DNA of 64,000 nucleotides, taken from contig NZ_FQZO01000003.1 of the NCBI RefSeq assembly GCF_900142075.1, positions 310,001 through 374,000 on the forward strand, in the 5' to 3' direction. Each line of letters opens with the position of its first letter. Position 1 is the first letter of the stretch. The translations under genes were made by a program, and so were the position numbers. The DNA is from Clostridium amylolyticum (GTDB lineage: Bacteria > Bacillota > Clostridia > Clostridiales > Clostridiaceae). A model generated the notes under the pieces. That model had not been told where the DNA came from. It saw only the letters and a program-made list of their open reading frames with translations, and ran no database searches. This document shows, piece after piece, positions 24,758 to 34,484 of the stretch.

Positions 24758-25516
24758 TTATCTATTTGCTTCATAATGTTCTTCATTGAGTCTCACTACT
24801 TCAAGTTCTTTTTTATTCTCATTCAATTTCAATGCTAAACTTTGAATTCCAAAGAATTCTGTGAAGGTATGACTCCCAATGATAAGATTTATCCCTTTAA
24901 ACTTAGCATATTGAATGGTATACAAATTGCATTCACCTGTAATGTATACATCACACTTATTTTCAACTGCTTCCTTAAGGCAAGTTGTTGTCCCTCCATT
25001 ACCACAGACTAAGCCCACTCGCTTCACCTTTTTGTCATTAAACCGCCAAGATTTAACTGGTTCTTCAAGTAGATTCTCAATATTTTTTATTAATTCATTA
25101 AATTCAATCTCTTCATCATATTCTGCGGCTCTACCAAAATATAAGCCTTCCCATTCGTGGGTCCTTTTAATATTTTTTAAATTCAATTTTTTTAATAAAC
25201 TATCATTTGTTCCAAAGTCACAGTCATCAAGCGGCAAGTGATTATAGTAGTGACTTATACCATACTCTTCTAGTTTTTCTATGCATGCCTCTTTTAACCC
25301 ATATATTTCATCCCATGCATCGTGGTGTGTTACCATCATATCAACTCCATGAACTCTTGCTTCTTCTATAGTTTCAAGCGTTAGGTTAACACAGTATCCT
25401 AATTTTTTAACTTTTTTATCTGCATGGTATGTAATCCCAGATTCACTAGAATAGATTTCCTTACTTGTTACATTAAAAAGATCATTAATTTTTTTCACAA
25501 TATGTGAAACATCCAT
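24758..25516 (-). CDS. Nif3-like dinuclear metal centre protein
   Basis: 252 residues, typical of the Nif3/YqfO short form. Metal ligands of the family are visible: MMVTHHDAWDE (tandem His), FGTNDSLLKK, and the C-terminal GSHTFTEFFGIQSLA with its His and Glu. GLVCGNGG matches the central loop. The biochemical role of Nif3 proteins is unsettled (GTP cyclohydrolase-like fold, possible tRNA or metal functions). Start ATG at 25516 with GAGGTAAG upstream on the minus strand. Nearby DNA is gene-poor and carries remnants. Confidence 0.88.
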   Translation of the reverse strand: MDVSHIVKKINDLFNVTSKEIYSSESGITYHADKKVKKLGYCVNLTLETIEEARVHGVDMMVTHHDAWDEIYGLKEACIEKLEEYGISHYYNHLPLDDCDFGTNDSLLKKLNLKNIKRTHEWEGLYFGRAAEYDEEIEFNELIKNIENLLEEPVKSWRFNDKKVKRVGLVCGNGGTTTCLKEAVENKCDVYITGECNLYTIQYAKFKGINLIIGSHTFTEFFGIQSLALKLNENKKELEVVRLNEEHYEANR

Positions 25517-25587
25517 ATACTTACCTCCTCAATTTCATCATGTTTTGCCTTCAATTCTCATCATTATCTTGGTTGTAATCAATTTAT

Positions 25588-25710
25588 TTATATTACATCA
25601 TAATACAAATAAATTGTGTACTCACATTTTTCATACAGCTTACCTTTTAGTATCTCTACCTGCTCCTTCAGCTTCTCATTCTCTTCTTCAAGTTCTCTGA
25701 TCTTAACCAT
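25588..25710 (-). CDS. Possible 40-codon coiled-coil ORF
   Basis: The minus strand reads MVKIRELEEENEKLKEQVEI and so on to a TAA at 25588. The first half is an ideal leucine-zipper-like heptad pattern. The ribosome site (GGTGTGAT) is weak and there is no partner. It may be a real micro-protein or the coiled-coil end of a lost regulator. The remaining 25711-26010 shows only promoter-like sequence. Confidence 0.3.
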   Translation of the reverse strand: MVKIRELEEENEKLKEQVEILKGKLYEKCEYTIYLYYDVI

Positions 25711-25878
25711 TATATCACACCCATATATTTCCTACATAAAAGCAATTAAATGACCTTGGATAATTAGAATGATAATAAAGAAAAATGGTTAAGCTTGGTT
25801 GATAAATTGATAGGGGAATTGTATATTATAGTTGGGTATAAATAGGATTGTATCTAAAAGTGTAGGTGGAAATCTTGG

Positions 25879-25899
25879 CTAGATTGATCTAGGTATAAT
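25879..25899 (+). promoter_or_regulatory. Possible operator and -10 box upstream of the two-component operon
   Basis: Perfect palindrome CTAGAT-TG-ATCTAG (25879-25892) directly followed by TATAAT at 25894-25899, with no good -35 box. The layout suggests a regulated promoter about 110 bp upstream of the response regulator gene. Confidence 0.35.
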
Positions 25900-26010
25900 A
25901 TAAATGGATTGATTAATTTGATGAGTAGTATGATTTAAAAGGTATTTAACAAATAGAAAATCTATTAAATATTTAATACTTTATCTAAAGACTCTAGAGG
26001 GGGATAAAAT

Positions 26011-26721
26011 ATGAAAGAAAGCATACTTATTATAGAAGACGAAATAGGATTGATTAAAATGCTAAAGAGGTTATTAGAAAAGGAAGGGTTCCCAAAAATA
26101 TATCAAGCTGAATCAGGTCTTGAGGCTTTAAAAATTATCAAGGAAAATAGAATTGATTTAATATTACTTGATGTTATGCTTCCCGATATAGATGGTTTTA
26201 ATTTATGTCAACAAATTAGAGATATTTCCGATGTGCCAATTATATTTTTGACTGCACGTACTGGTGATATTGATAAATTAACAGGATTTTCTGTAGGTGG
26301 AGATGACTATATAACGAAACCTTTTAATCCACTTGAAGTATCAGCTCGAATAAAAGCTATTTTACATCGTCAAAGGAGAGTACTGCCAAAAGACACAAAT
26401 ATATTCCAAACAGATTATTTCACCTTACATTTTGACCAAGCAAAGTTAATTGTGAATGGAGAGGAAGTAAGTTGTCCAGCTATGGAATTTCAATTACTAA
26501 AATTTATGTGTCAACATCCTAAGCAGGTTTTTAGTGTAGACCAGCTATATGAAAATATATGGAAAGATTACAGTGGTATAGGTAAAGAAAATACGGTTAT
26601 GGTTCATATTAGTCGTTTACGCCAGAAAATTGAGAAAGACCCCAAGCATCCTGTGTATTTAAAAAATGTAAGAGGATTAGGGTATATATTAAATCCCGAG
26701 AATCGTGAGGGAGCTCAATGA
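26011..26721 (+). CDS. OmpR-family response regulator
   Basis: 236 residues. Receiver domain (1-120) with acidic pocket IIEDE, phospho-acceptor Asp in LILLDVMLPDIDG, the conserved Thr and the KPF lysine; C-terminal winged helix (about 130-230) ending GLGYILNPE. Ribosome site GAGGGGG. The stop overlaps the kinase start by four bases (ATGA), so translation is coupled. CGN arginine codons and Bacillus-like codon use differ from the AGA-rich core genes, suggesting transfer. Confidence 0.93.
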   Translation: MKESILIIEDEIGLIKMLKRLLEKEGFPKIYQAESGLEALKIIKENRIDLILLDVMLPDIDGFNLCQQIRDISDVPIIFLTARTGDIDKLTGFSVGGDDYITKPFNPLEVSARIKAILHRQRRVLPKDTNIFQTDYFTLHFDQAKLIVNGEEVSCPAMEFQLLKFMCQHPKQVFSVDQLYENIWKDYSGIGKENTVMVHISRLRQKIEKDPKHPVYLKNVRGLGYILNPENREGAQ

Positions 26722-27788
26722 AACTAGAAAAAAAGATTTCATTAGCTTTAATCATTGTCTTTTTAACTTTTGGTGCACTTTTTTTTATCACAGGATTTTC
26801 TATTTTCAGGCTATTAAACAATATCCTGGTGTTGGATAAATTAATAATTTATGTTTTATTTCCTTTACTATTTATTGGCGGATTTATGCTTATTGCAGTC
26901 ATTATTAACCGACGAATTAGGAACCCACTTACTTTCTTTATACGATGGATCGATCAATTATCACTTGGGAATTTTAAAATGCCAGATACGATAAATAAGC
27001 ATTCTATAAAAGATATGGAATTTGGGCCATTTTTGGAACTTAAAATAAAACTTGATGGCTTAACTAATCAACTTAAAAAGGTAGAAGAAGAACGGAAAGA
27101 ACTTGAAGAAACAAGAAGAAAATGGACAGCAGGCATAACACATGATTTAAAAACACCGCTTTCATATGTAAAAGGTTACGCAGCAATGCTTCGATCCGAA
27201 CATAAATGGAACGAGGCGGAAATCAAAGAATTTGCTAATATTATTGAGGAAAAGTCATTATATATGGAACAATTAATTAATGATTTAAGTGTTGTTTACG
27301 AATTTGAAAAAATGCAAATCCCAGTAAATTTACAAACTGCTAATTTAGTTGAGTTTGTAAAAGATGTATTAGAAGACTTCCAAAAATATCCCATTCCTAA
27401 TGATTATCCAATTCATTTAGATATTAAGGAGAAAGATGTTATCTTATTATCTTTTGACCCTATATTATTAAAAAGAGCATTAGAAAACTTTATAATGAAT
27501 GCTATTTCCCATAATCCTATTGGAACGATCGTAACGATTATATTGGAGAAAGTAAAAAACTCCACCGTCATAGAAGTTAATGACAATGGTATTGGAATGG
27601 ATAATAAAATGGTTGAACAATTATTTAATCAATATTACCGTGGGACAACTACAGACAAATCACCTCTTGGATCTGGACTTGGTATGTCTATTGGTAAACA
27701 ATTTATTGAAAAACAAGGTGGAAAAATTAAAGTAGAAAGTGAGCCGGGAAAAGGTACAAAGATTAAAATTAAGTTTCCAGAACAATAA
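26718..27788 (+). CDS. Intramembrane-sensing-type histidine kinase
   Basis: 356 residues. Two close transmembrane helices (about 8-30 and 42-62) leave an outside loop of only about ten residues, then a HAMP-like linker and coiled coil, the H-box GITHDLKTPLSYVKGY, N-box NFIMNAISHNP, and G-boxes NDNGIGMD and GSGLGMS. Kinases with such short loops usually detect signals through a partner ABC transporter, as in Bce/Lia-type antibiotic sensing. The ABC genes that follow fit that idea. Stop is followed by a terminator, so the ABC genes have separate or read-through expression. Confidence 0.92.
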   Translation: MKLEKKISLALIIVFLTFGALFFITGFSIFRLLNNILVLDKLIIYVLFPLLFIGGFMLIAVIINRRIRNPLTFFIRWIDQLSLGNFKMPDTINKHSIKDMEFGPFLELKIKLDGLTNQLKKVEEERKELEETRRKWTAGITHDLKTPLSYVKGYAAMLRSEHKWNEAEIKEFANIIEEKSLYMEQLINDLSVVYEFEKMQIPVNLQTANLVEFVKDVLEDFQKYPIPNDYPIHLDIKEKDVILLSFDPILLKRALENFIMNAISHNPIGTIVTIILEKVKNSTVIEVNDNGIGMDNKMVEQLFNQYYRGTTTDKSPLGSGLGMSIGKQFIEKQGGKIKVESEPGKGTKIKIKFPEQ

Positions 27789-27803
27789 TTAAGGTTGTAT
27801 TAA

Positions 27804-27833
27804 GACACCATTTATATGGTGTTTATTTTTTTG
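27804..27833 (+). terminator. Terminator after histidine kinase
   Basis: ACACCAT / ATGGTGT stem, short AT loop, followed by TTATTTTTTTG. It splits the regulator pair from the transporter genes. Confidence 0.85.
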
Positions 27834-27894
27834 TTTTATAATGTAAGTAATACTCAATTAGTAGAGTTAAAAAATAACTAAGTAGGTGGAGAAC

Positions 27895-28539
27895 ATGTTA
27901 ATTGAAGCTCAGAATATTTCGGTGAAAATTGGTAAACGATCTATACTTAATGGAGAATCTGTTTGTTGTAAACCAGGTATAATGACAGCTTTAGTAGGTC
28001 CAAGCGGGTCAGGGAAAACAACACTTTTACATTGTCTTGGTTTGTTGCTCCCTGTGGATAATGGGAGTATTCTTTTAAATGGGAATGATATTACAAATTA
28101 TAGAACAGTAGCACGTCGGCGCTTTTGGCAAGAACATGCGGCATTTATACTTCAGGATTATGGCATTATGGATGAGGAGTCGGTAGCTTTCAACGTAACG
28201 ATGCAATCAAGCATAATTCGTAAGCATATTTCTGGAAATAAGGCATTATTGATGCAATCTCTTGAGCAAACGGGACTTAAAGATAGAGAGAAAGAATTGG
28301 CAGGTCATCTAAGTGGGGGTGAAAAGCAACGGCTAGCATTAGCTCGTGCTATTTATAAGGATGCAAATGTCCTATTCGTTGATGAACCAACTGCTTCACT
28401 AGATGAATCCAATCGTCAGCTCGTTATTCGACTACTTAAGGAATTTGCAAAACGCGGTGGAACGGTTATTGTATCAACACATGACTCCGAAATGATTGAT
28501 GCGTGCCATACAATCCATCAAATCAGTTCCAAAAAATAA
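27895..28539 (+). CDS. ABC transporter ATP-binding protein (MacB/LolD/Bce-like)
   Basis: About 214 residues. Walker A GPSGSGKTTLL, Q-loop ILQDYG, signature LSGGEKQRLALARA and Walker B VLFVDEPTASLDE are intact. Size and signature fit the exporter-type ATPases that drive FtsX-like permeases of peptide resistance or detoxification systems. ATG at 27895 follows AGGTGGAG; GTG at 27886 overlaps it. The permease is encoded two genes downstream. Confidence 0.92.
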   Translation: MLIEAQNISVKIGKRSILNGESVCCKPGIMTALVGPSGSGKTTLLHCLGLLLPVDNGSILLNGNDITNYRTVARRRFWQEHAAFILQDYGIMDEESVAFNVTMQSSIIRKHISGNKALLMQSLEQTGLKDREKELAGHLSGGEKQRLALARAIYKDANVLFVDEPTASLDESNRQLVIRLLKEFAKRGGTVIVSTHDSEMIDACHTIHQISSKK

Positions 28540-28577
28540 TTTATGAATCAGAAAACGATTACAAATGGAGGATACCT

Positions 28578-28934
28578 ATGAAATTAACTTTCAAAAAAAT
28601 AATTAGTATTATTATTGTTCTATTGTTAGGAATAGCACTTGCACTAATCAACGGTTGGCTACCAATATCATCTAAAAATACTCATCCGCCATGTGATCAG
28701 CTTCCTTCTGTTGCAGAAGTGACTGAAGCATTAGCGAATCATAAAAGCTTCGCTAAAGAAATTGAAAGTCTTGGAGAAAACATTAAAGTAGAAGTTGGAC
28801 TACCGTGTTCAGATGATGAAAATCGGGCTCTTATTCAGATTAAGTACAAATCGAAATCTGAAGAGGAAGCTATTCGTAATTTGATTGAAATCAGTGAAGG
28901 ATTTGGAGTTCCCATACATTTGGTGAAACGCTAG
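28578..28934 (+). CDS. Small membrane-anchored protein of the ABC cassette
   Basis: 118 residues: one N-terminal transmembrane segment (about 7-26), then an exported domain with two cysteines (PPCDQLP and GLPCSDDEN) that could form a disulphide. No lipobox. TGGAGGATACCT precedes the ATG at 28578. It lies between the ATPase and permease genes, so it is probably a periplasm-side accessory or immunity-like subunit of the exporter. Family not recognised. Confidence 0.75.
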   Translation: MKLTFKKIISIIIVLLLGIALALINGWLPISSKNTHPPCDQLPSVAEVTEALANHKSFAKEIESLGENIKVEVGLPCSDDENRALIQIKYKSKSEEEAIRNLIEISEGFGVPIHLVKR

Positions 28935-28986
28935 TGTTTAAAATACAATGTAGATTTTTTAAAGGGAAAAAGAGGTGAATGAATAG

Positions 28987-30966
28987 ATGAATATGTATAA
29001 ACGTATAATTATTGTTGTTTCGTTTATATTATTTTCTTTACTTGCATTAGTTGCAGCAATTATTACTGATTTGAATGATCGAGATTTTCCACAGGCTATC
29101 GGAAGCAAAAGTAGGATTGATATTCGCTTCAATCAATCAGAAATTTCCATCAATGAAGCATTTTTAAAGTTGGCTGAACTTGATACGAACTTGAATCTTA
29201 GACTGGTCAAGGTCACACCAGATTTTGATAAGGGGGGGGATAGCGAAATTTTTGCTACCCTTAACGATAACGCCTTACCAAATGAATTTACTTGGTTTCG
29301 CGGTGACCATACGGCTAAGATTGTTAATAAAAATCGACTTGCCAACTCTTTTCCTGATGGGGTATATCTGGTGACTGGTAATACTTCACATTTAGATGAA
29401 TTTGTGGACAGCCTAAAAAGTATCGGAGGAGAAGTAGTTAGACGGGACGTTTCGGTTTTAGAAAGCCTTCTATTTGTTGTCAAAGAAAGGGGATTTGCTG
29501 CTGCGGTCCTAGCATCACTTGCTCTCATTTCATCGCTTTCTTTATTTTGGTTGTCCATGAAGGCACGCGGACGGGCACTACGGGTTCTCGGTGGTTGTCC
29601 TACTACGCGAATTCAAATGCAAGATATCACAGGGTTTGGTGAGGCATTGCTTGTTTCAGCGGGAATTGTTGCTGTAGTTTCAACAAGCTACATAGGTATT
29701 TTTCATGGTTTAATTTATATCAATATATACCTCAAGGTGTTAATAAGTTTACAAGTATTTGTTATCATTTTATCTGTTTTTATTACACTTATTATGTCAA
29801 CTTCCGCATGGCCTAGTGTGATGATGCTTGTGAACAGACAACCACCGGTAAGGAGCCTTCGTTCAGTTGCTATTGTCATACAAGCTTTGACATTTGTTTT
29901 AGTCGTGTCCTCAGTAAGTCCAGCTTGGTCTACATATAAACAATCACTCGCCATTGCAGATGAAATGGCGCAGTGGAAAAAGCTTGCAGATCAAGTGTCA
30001 ATTGTGTTTGCAACAGATATTAATGAAATGGATCGTACTGAGACGAAAATTGGAGAATTGGTAAAAGATGCGGAGTCAGCAGAAAATGTCGCACTTTCTT
30101 ATACCTACACGAAAGAAATGTGGCCATCGGTTGATTTTGGTGATTATACAGCTATTTCTTTTGTAAATGAACGCTGGCTTGACCTAGTTAGTGGAGAAAT
30201 GGAAAACTCTGTTGTAGCATCCGTTTCCCAACAAAGCATTCCAGAAAATCTTATTCGTGAAATTAGAGAACAATTACTTATTTTATCTAGAAAAGGGGAT
30301 ATTGACAATGTGCTCCAAAAGTTGCAGTTTCGCCAAACTGTTGAAAAATTTCGTTTTCCAGTCATACTAGGTGGTGGGGGCGGAAGCCTTCACTTTGGGG
30401 ATAATATACTATTAGTTGTTATACCTTCACTGTACGACACATTCAATGATTCTAATTTAACATCCATTATCTCTACTAGCAACATAATCTTTACTGGAGT
30501 AACAGCTACAGAACAATTGTTAGAACGACATCAACTTGATGTACAAACGCTTCGTAAACAAGGGTTCCAAGGAGAACTACAGGTTGTTTATATTGCTGAA
30601 GAGGGAATACTACGCGCACAGTTTGCAGTATACCTTGTATGGCTGCAAAACCTTTCGTTAATTACTCTAATTATTGCTTTCAGCATTGCTACGGCAATTA
30701 GTGCCTTAATCTTCGCAACATTGCAAGCTAAGCGTGACTTTCCATTAAGATTGTCAGGGAAATCTTGGATAAGAATTATTCAAAGTCGCGTATTGAAGGA
30801 ATTTCTCGCGGGGATTATTCTTATAATAATTGTGATTCTACTACAGAAGCCTGATGAAGTAAAAATTACATTAATAACTGCAGTATATGGATTGTTTATT
30901 GTTTTGATATCCCATTTATCTGCTGTACATTGGTGTTTTAATGGCGTTAGTAGACGAAGAATTTAA
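28987..30966 (+). CDS. FtsX-like / bacteriocin-associated ABC permease
   Basis: 659 residues. One N-terminal transmembrane segment, a large outside domain (about 30-155), three helices (about 160-265), a helix near 290-310, a second large outside domain (about 310-540) and three helices at the C-terminus. This is the topology of FtsX-type mechano-transmission permeases; the layout also resembles 'bacteriocin-associated integral membrane' proteins of streptococci. With the ATPase it probably extrudes or confers resistance to a membrane-active compound. CGN-rich codons match the rest of the cassette. Its last codons overlap the start of a decayed region. Confidence 0.82.
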   Translation: MNMYKRIIIVVSFILFSLLALVAAIITDLNDRDFPQAIGSKSRIDIRFNQSEISINEAFLKLAELDTNLNLRLVKVTPDFDKGGDSEIFATLNDNALPNEFTWFRGDHTAKIVNKNRLANSFPDGVYLVTGNTSHLDEFVDSLKSIGGEVVRRDVSVLESLLFVVKERGFAAAVLASLALISSLSLFWLSMKARGRALRVLGGCPTTRIQMQDITGFGEALLVSAGIVAVVSTSYIGIFHGLIYINIYLKVLISLQVFVIILSVFITLIMSTSAWPSVMMLVNRQPPVRSLRSVAIVIQALTFVLVVSSVSPAWSTYKQSLAIADEMAQWKKLADQVSIVFATDINEMDRTETKIGELVKDAESAENVALSYTYTKEMWPSVDFGDYTAISFVNERWLDLVSGEMENSVVASVSQQSIPENLIREIREQLLILSRKGDIDNVLQKLQFRQTVEKFRFPVILGGGGGSLHFGDNILLVVIPSLYDTFNDSNLTSIISTSNIIFTGVTATEQLLERHQLDVQTLRKQGFQGELQVVYIAEEGILRAQFAVYLVWLQNLSLITLIIAFSIATAISALIFATLQAKRDFPLRLSGKSWIRIIQSRVLKEFLAGIILIIIVILLQKPDEVKITLITAVYGLFIVLISHLSAVHWCFNGVSRRRI

Positions 30967-31510
30967 TCTAGTGGCAAAATTGTTAGCTCATATGTTAATG
31001 AAGTATATCATTCCTTTTAATACGATGTTTGAAATAATGCATATGACCAGGACTCCTGAGACCATGGGAGGTATAGAGTTTTCTGGCCGTGACTCCAAGA
31101 TGTTAGAAATGTTAGAGAGGCTTGAAAAGTCTGATGCCTGGAATAATGCAAAAAAGACCATGGATAAAAGGCATACAAGAAGAAGATACAAAAACTGCAA
31201 GAAGAATAATTTCAAAATCACTTAATGTAAAAGAATTTATGGATGTTCGTAAATATATATGGAAAGCGCCCAATGATGCCAGAAACTCAAGACTTTGGAA
31301 TGCCTTTTTATGGAGGCTATGTTGTAGGATATCATGTAATACAGGCATATCTAAGATTGCTAGAGGATTTTGCCAAATTGAAAATGATATAGCTAGAGAA
31401 TGTTCGAAGGCCATTATTCTACCTGGTCTTGCTGTAAATGGTGCTGTTGCATCAGAAGAGGTTGCAAAATGACTTGAGACAATTGGTAAACGCATAAAAG
31501 TCATGGACGC
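30967..31510 (+). pseudogene. Decayed coding DNA (includes DUF2268-like fragment)
   Basis: Three frames carry protein-like pieces but each is broken. About 31277-31390 in one frame reads GKRPMMPETQDFGMPFYGG, then YVVGYHVIQAYLRLLEDFAKL, which recalls the C-terminal GYxVGYxIVxxYL block of DUF2268 putative zinc proteases. Another frame from 31122 gives the FCQIEN...LPGLAVNGAVAS segment that is repeated, inverted, at 24612-24732. No single intact gene can be rebuilt. The left edge coincides with the end of the acquired-looking ABC cassette. Confidence 0.6.
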
Positions 31511-31527
31511 TTTTTAAATATTAACTA

Positions 31528-32670
31528 GTGATCCAGTAGAGTTTTTTTCTTTAAGGTCAGGTACAACTGGCAGCCAAAAATTTATCCCAATTACTTCGAC
31601 TTCTAGAGCCAGAACCAACAATGATAACACCAGGGGGAATCCCAGCCGGAGCTGGTAATTCAGAAGGAATTAAAGCAGCAAAGCATATCTTACCATACAT
31701 GTGGGTTTCTCCTATTGAAGTACTGGAAATTCCTGAACAGGAAACCGCAAACTATCTTCATGCGCTGTTTGCTCTTAAAAACAGGGAGTTGTCCTATATT
31801 GCTTCTCCTTTTCCTTCAAATATCGTTCAGGTATTTGGAGTAATAGAAGAAAATTGGGAACGGCTTGTATTGGATATTGCCATGGGAACTATCAATTAGT
31901 ATTTATGTAAAAAAACTCAGATATTTTATAGGTAACCTTCCTATTTTCTCATCAGTTTATGCTGCATCAGAGGCTCTTATTGTTATGGCTGTGAAGCCAG
32001 AGGATGCAACATATGTAGTTACACCAAGGACAGCTTTCTTTGAGTTTATTCCTTTAAATAAAATGGATTCACTTAATCCTGATACCTTATGTTTGGACGA
32101 GCTTGAAATTGGTGAAAGATATGAGATTATGATAACCAATTTTTCAGGGGTTTACCGCTATCGTATAGGTGATGTAGTTAAGGTGGTTGACTACTATGGT
32201 AATAGTCCAGTTATAGAGTTTTCGTATAGAAAAGGACAACTCCTTAACTTAGTGGCAGAAAAGACAACAGAATCAGCAGTACATCATTCCATAATCACCT
32301 CAATAAAAAAATGGGGTGTAGATCTTGTTGACTACACAGCTATACAAGATCTAAGTGAAACTGTAGGGTGTTATAAGTTTTATGTGGAGGTAAATAATAC
32401 GGAAACGTTAATGTGTAATAAGGAAGAAAAAAGGATGATTTTAGAAGAAGCTATAAGAAAAGCAAATCCCACATACATGGTAGCACAAAAAGCCGGGCGT
32501 ATTGCTCCATTAAAGCTTGAGGTAGTTGTAGCTGGAACCTTCAAAAAGGCGCTTCATCAAATCAAGTGAAGGTTCCTAGAGTAATAAATGATGAAAAACT
32601 GATTTCCATACTAGATGAAGGATGTAATAGTTTAAAAGAAACTTATAAAAATCAATCTTTTACTGCATAA
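31528..32670 (+). pseudogene. GH3 auxin-responsive-promoter family protein, frameshifted and deleted
   Basis: GH3-family (acyl-adenylate/amidosynthetase-like) sequence in several frames: a P-loop-like EFFSLRSGTTGSQKFIPIT near 31538-31597, then EVLEIPEQETANYLHALFAL and FGVIEENWERLVLDIAMGT (31700-31890), and after a probable internal deletion NLPIFSSVYAASEALIVM, NFSGVYRYRIGDVVKVVDY and GRIAPLKLEVV (31930-32530). The final segment KVPRVINDEKL is reached by a frameshift near 32550 and ends at TAA 32670. At least three frameshifts or stops, so not functional. Bacterial GH3 proteins are poorly characterised. Confidence 0.85.
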
Positions 32671-32801
32671 CAGAGATTCTCTTTTGTGTTGATGGGAAAA
32701 CTAAGGATAATTATGCAGAACAGTACTAACATTGCAAATAAGAAAGTACTTTATTGACAATTAGGTTTTACTAATAAAGTAGGTTCATAATTTGTATATG
32801 T

Positions 32802-32834
32802 TAAACCCTCTGGTATGTCAGAGGGTTTACTTTT
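32802..32834 (+). terminator. Terminator downstream of GH3 pseudogene
   Basis: TAAACCCTCTG / CAGAGGGTTTA, an 11-bp perfect stem followed by CTTTTGG. The interval 32671-32964 holds no ORF besides this and a weak A-rich/T-rich hairpin near 32901-32933 that may serve the convergent gene. Confidence 0.8.
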
Positions 32835-32964
32835 GGTTAAATAGAGACTGATGTTGGTTGTTATGCTTAGTCATTCTTTTTTAGAAACTGCTTCAAAAAA
32901 GAGGCTGAGAATAATTTTTTCAACCTCTTTAATACTTACACTAAGATTCTAGACACTAACAGTA

Positions 32965-34140
32965 TCATTTATTTTTGTCATGCTTATCATTGAAATCATA
33001 ATAACATGAATTAAAATAGAGAGGATTTACATATGTACCACAGGGGTAGTATTCTCCCATAACTTCTGGTGGAACGATTTGCCCTTCGGGTACATTCTTT
33101 GCTGTATAAGGAAATCCTTGGTACACCTGATTGTTTCTGTAGAAAAGGGTAAGTGGAACCAAAGGCAGTTTACTGGCATCAATCCAACTAAAACCATTTT
33201 CCGGGGTCACAGTAGATGGACGTGGTGCTCCAAAGCTTATAACAAGATTTACGTAACCCTTCCTATCGATAATGGTTTGAAAGTCACTAAGGCTGTAAAG
33301 TCCTAATAAGCCCACTCGTGTTATAAAAGACATACTCCAGTATCGCATTTCCTCATTCCCTAATATTCCGATATTATGATAGGTGTCGGGAAATGTGGGA
33401 GCTTTCCAGCGAATAAATAACAACTTACCGAGGTCTCTTTTAATTTGATCGGAAATTACATAGACTGTATTTAGATCAGGCTGTAAAATTCTTGTTGCGA
33501 TGGCACTTATACGACTCCAGGTTAAATCGCAATTTCGTTCAACCATATCACTACAGCGCTGAAAGGAAGTTTCTTTGTTAAAAACATTTACCTGGTTTAG
33601 TAGATTCTCAGCCTGAGTAATTTTATCAATAGTTAAGGAAATGCTTTTATTTATGAAATCCTTTCTTGCAGCACAGTAAGTGATTTTTGGAAGTCCTACA
33701 CCACCGGTCTTATCATAGCCAATGCTGGGAACATAAATTCGGAATCCAATGAGCCCAAATCTATTGGGTGTGCCATCTTTTAAAGTCCCAGCATAAAAGG
33801 TATTATTACCTGCCTCAGGGACAAAATGCTCGGACCCCTGCGGTGGTGCAGTAGAACGGATTCTTATAGTATAATTACGATTCTCTGCATTCCAATCAGC
33901 ACCAGGCAAAAAAGGATTGGTACTTCCCGGGTCAGGAATTAATGCTCGGTCAGGTGCTGTAGCTATGACAGTGTCGATTTGTCCACTTAAAGTGAAAGAC
34001 ATATATCTTGAATATGGGAATTGTCCTTTTATAACAATCTCTGTATCGGGATCCACTTCATACGGAAAAACATAATAGTTAGCATTGAAGTCCCCTAACA
34101 TTAGCAAAGAGTTACTTGGTTGGTGAATCCATTTCTGCAT
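32965..34140 (-). CDS. Uncharacterised DUF1254/DUF1214-like protein
   Basis: 391 residues, no signal peptide or membrane segment. Recognisable patterns: a beta-rich N-terminal half with PYSRYMSFTLSG and PDPGSTNPFLPG, and a C-terminal half with MRYWSMSFITRVGLLGLYSL and RKGYVNLVISFGAPRPS. Proteins with RYWS... and G(Y/R)VxxVVS...RP motifs are related to DUF1254/DUF1214 proteins of unknown function; I hold this loosely. ATG at 34140 follows AAGGAGTG on the minus strand; a GTG nine bases upstream overlaps it. Monocistronic and divergent from the FAD oxidoreductase. Confidence 0.72.
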   Translation of the reverse strand: MQKWIHQPSNSLLMLGDFNANYYVFPYEVDPDTEIVIKGQFPYSRYMSFTLSGQIDTVIATAPDRALIPDPGSTNPFLPGADWNAENRNYTIRIRSTAPPQGSEHFVPEAGNNTFYAGTLKDGTPNRFGLIGFRIYVPSIGYDKTGGVGLPKITYCAARKDFINKSISLTIDKITQAENLLNQVNVFNKETSFQRCSDMVERNCDLTWSRISAIATRILQPDLNTVYVISDQIKRDLGKLLFIRWKAPTFPDTYHNIGILGNEEMRYWSMSFITRVGLLGLYSLSDFQTIIDRKGYVNLVISFGAPRPSTVTPENGFSWIDASKLPLVPLTLFYRNNQVYQGFPYTAKNVPEGQIVPPEVMGEYYPCGTYVNPLYFNSCYYDFNDKHDKNK

Positions 34141-34484
34141 AAAAAACACTCCTTAAAATAGTATTTTTTCTGTTTTATAATATGCCTGGATTGACTATTT
34201 GTGATTAAAAGGGATGGGAGTCCTTATCTTTTAATTTATACAGTGAAGACCATAAAGACTTTTGACAAGGATGTCATAGAAGGAACATCAATAAAATTCG
34301 CCTATGCAAGAGGAAGAATTAAGCTGCATATTTATATAATTTATGTAAAATTGATGGAATCTCAATTCACCACCTCAATCCTAAATTGTAAAATTGAATA
34401 AATTTGTTCCTCAATTGTAAAACGAAATTCCATAGCAAGAAATCTATTTACGATAAAAAAATATTGTGCTATATTAAAAAAATA

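Noticed and set aside
34201..34401. 66-codon ORF upstream of the FAD oxidoreductase
   Set aside because: No ribosome site, no recognisable motif, and AT-rich non-coding character. Probably chance, or at most an old remnant.
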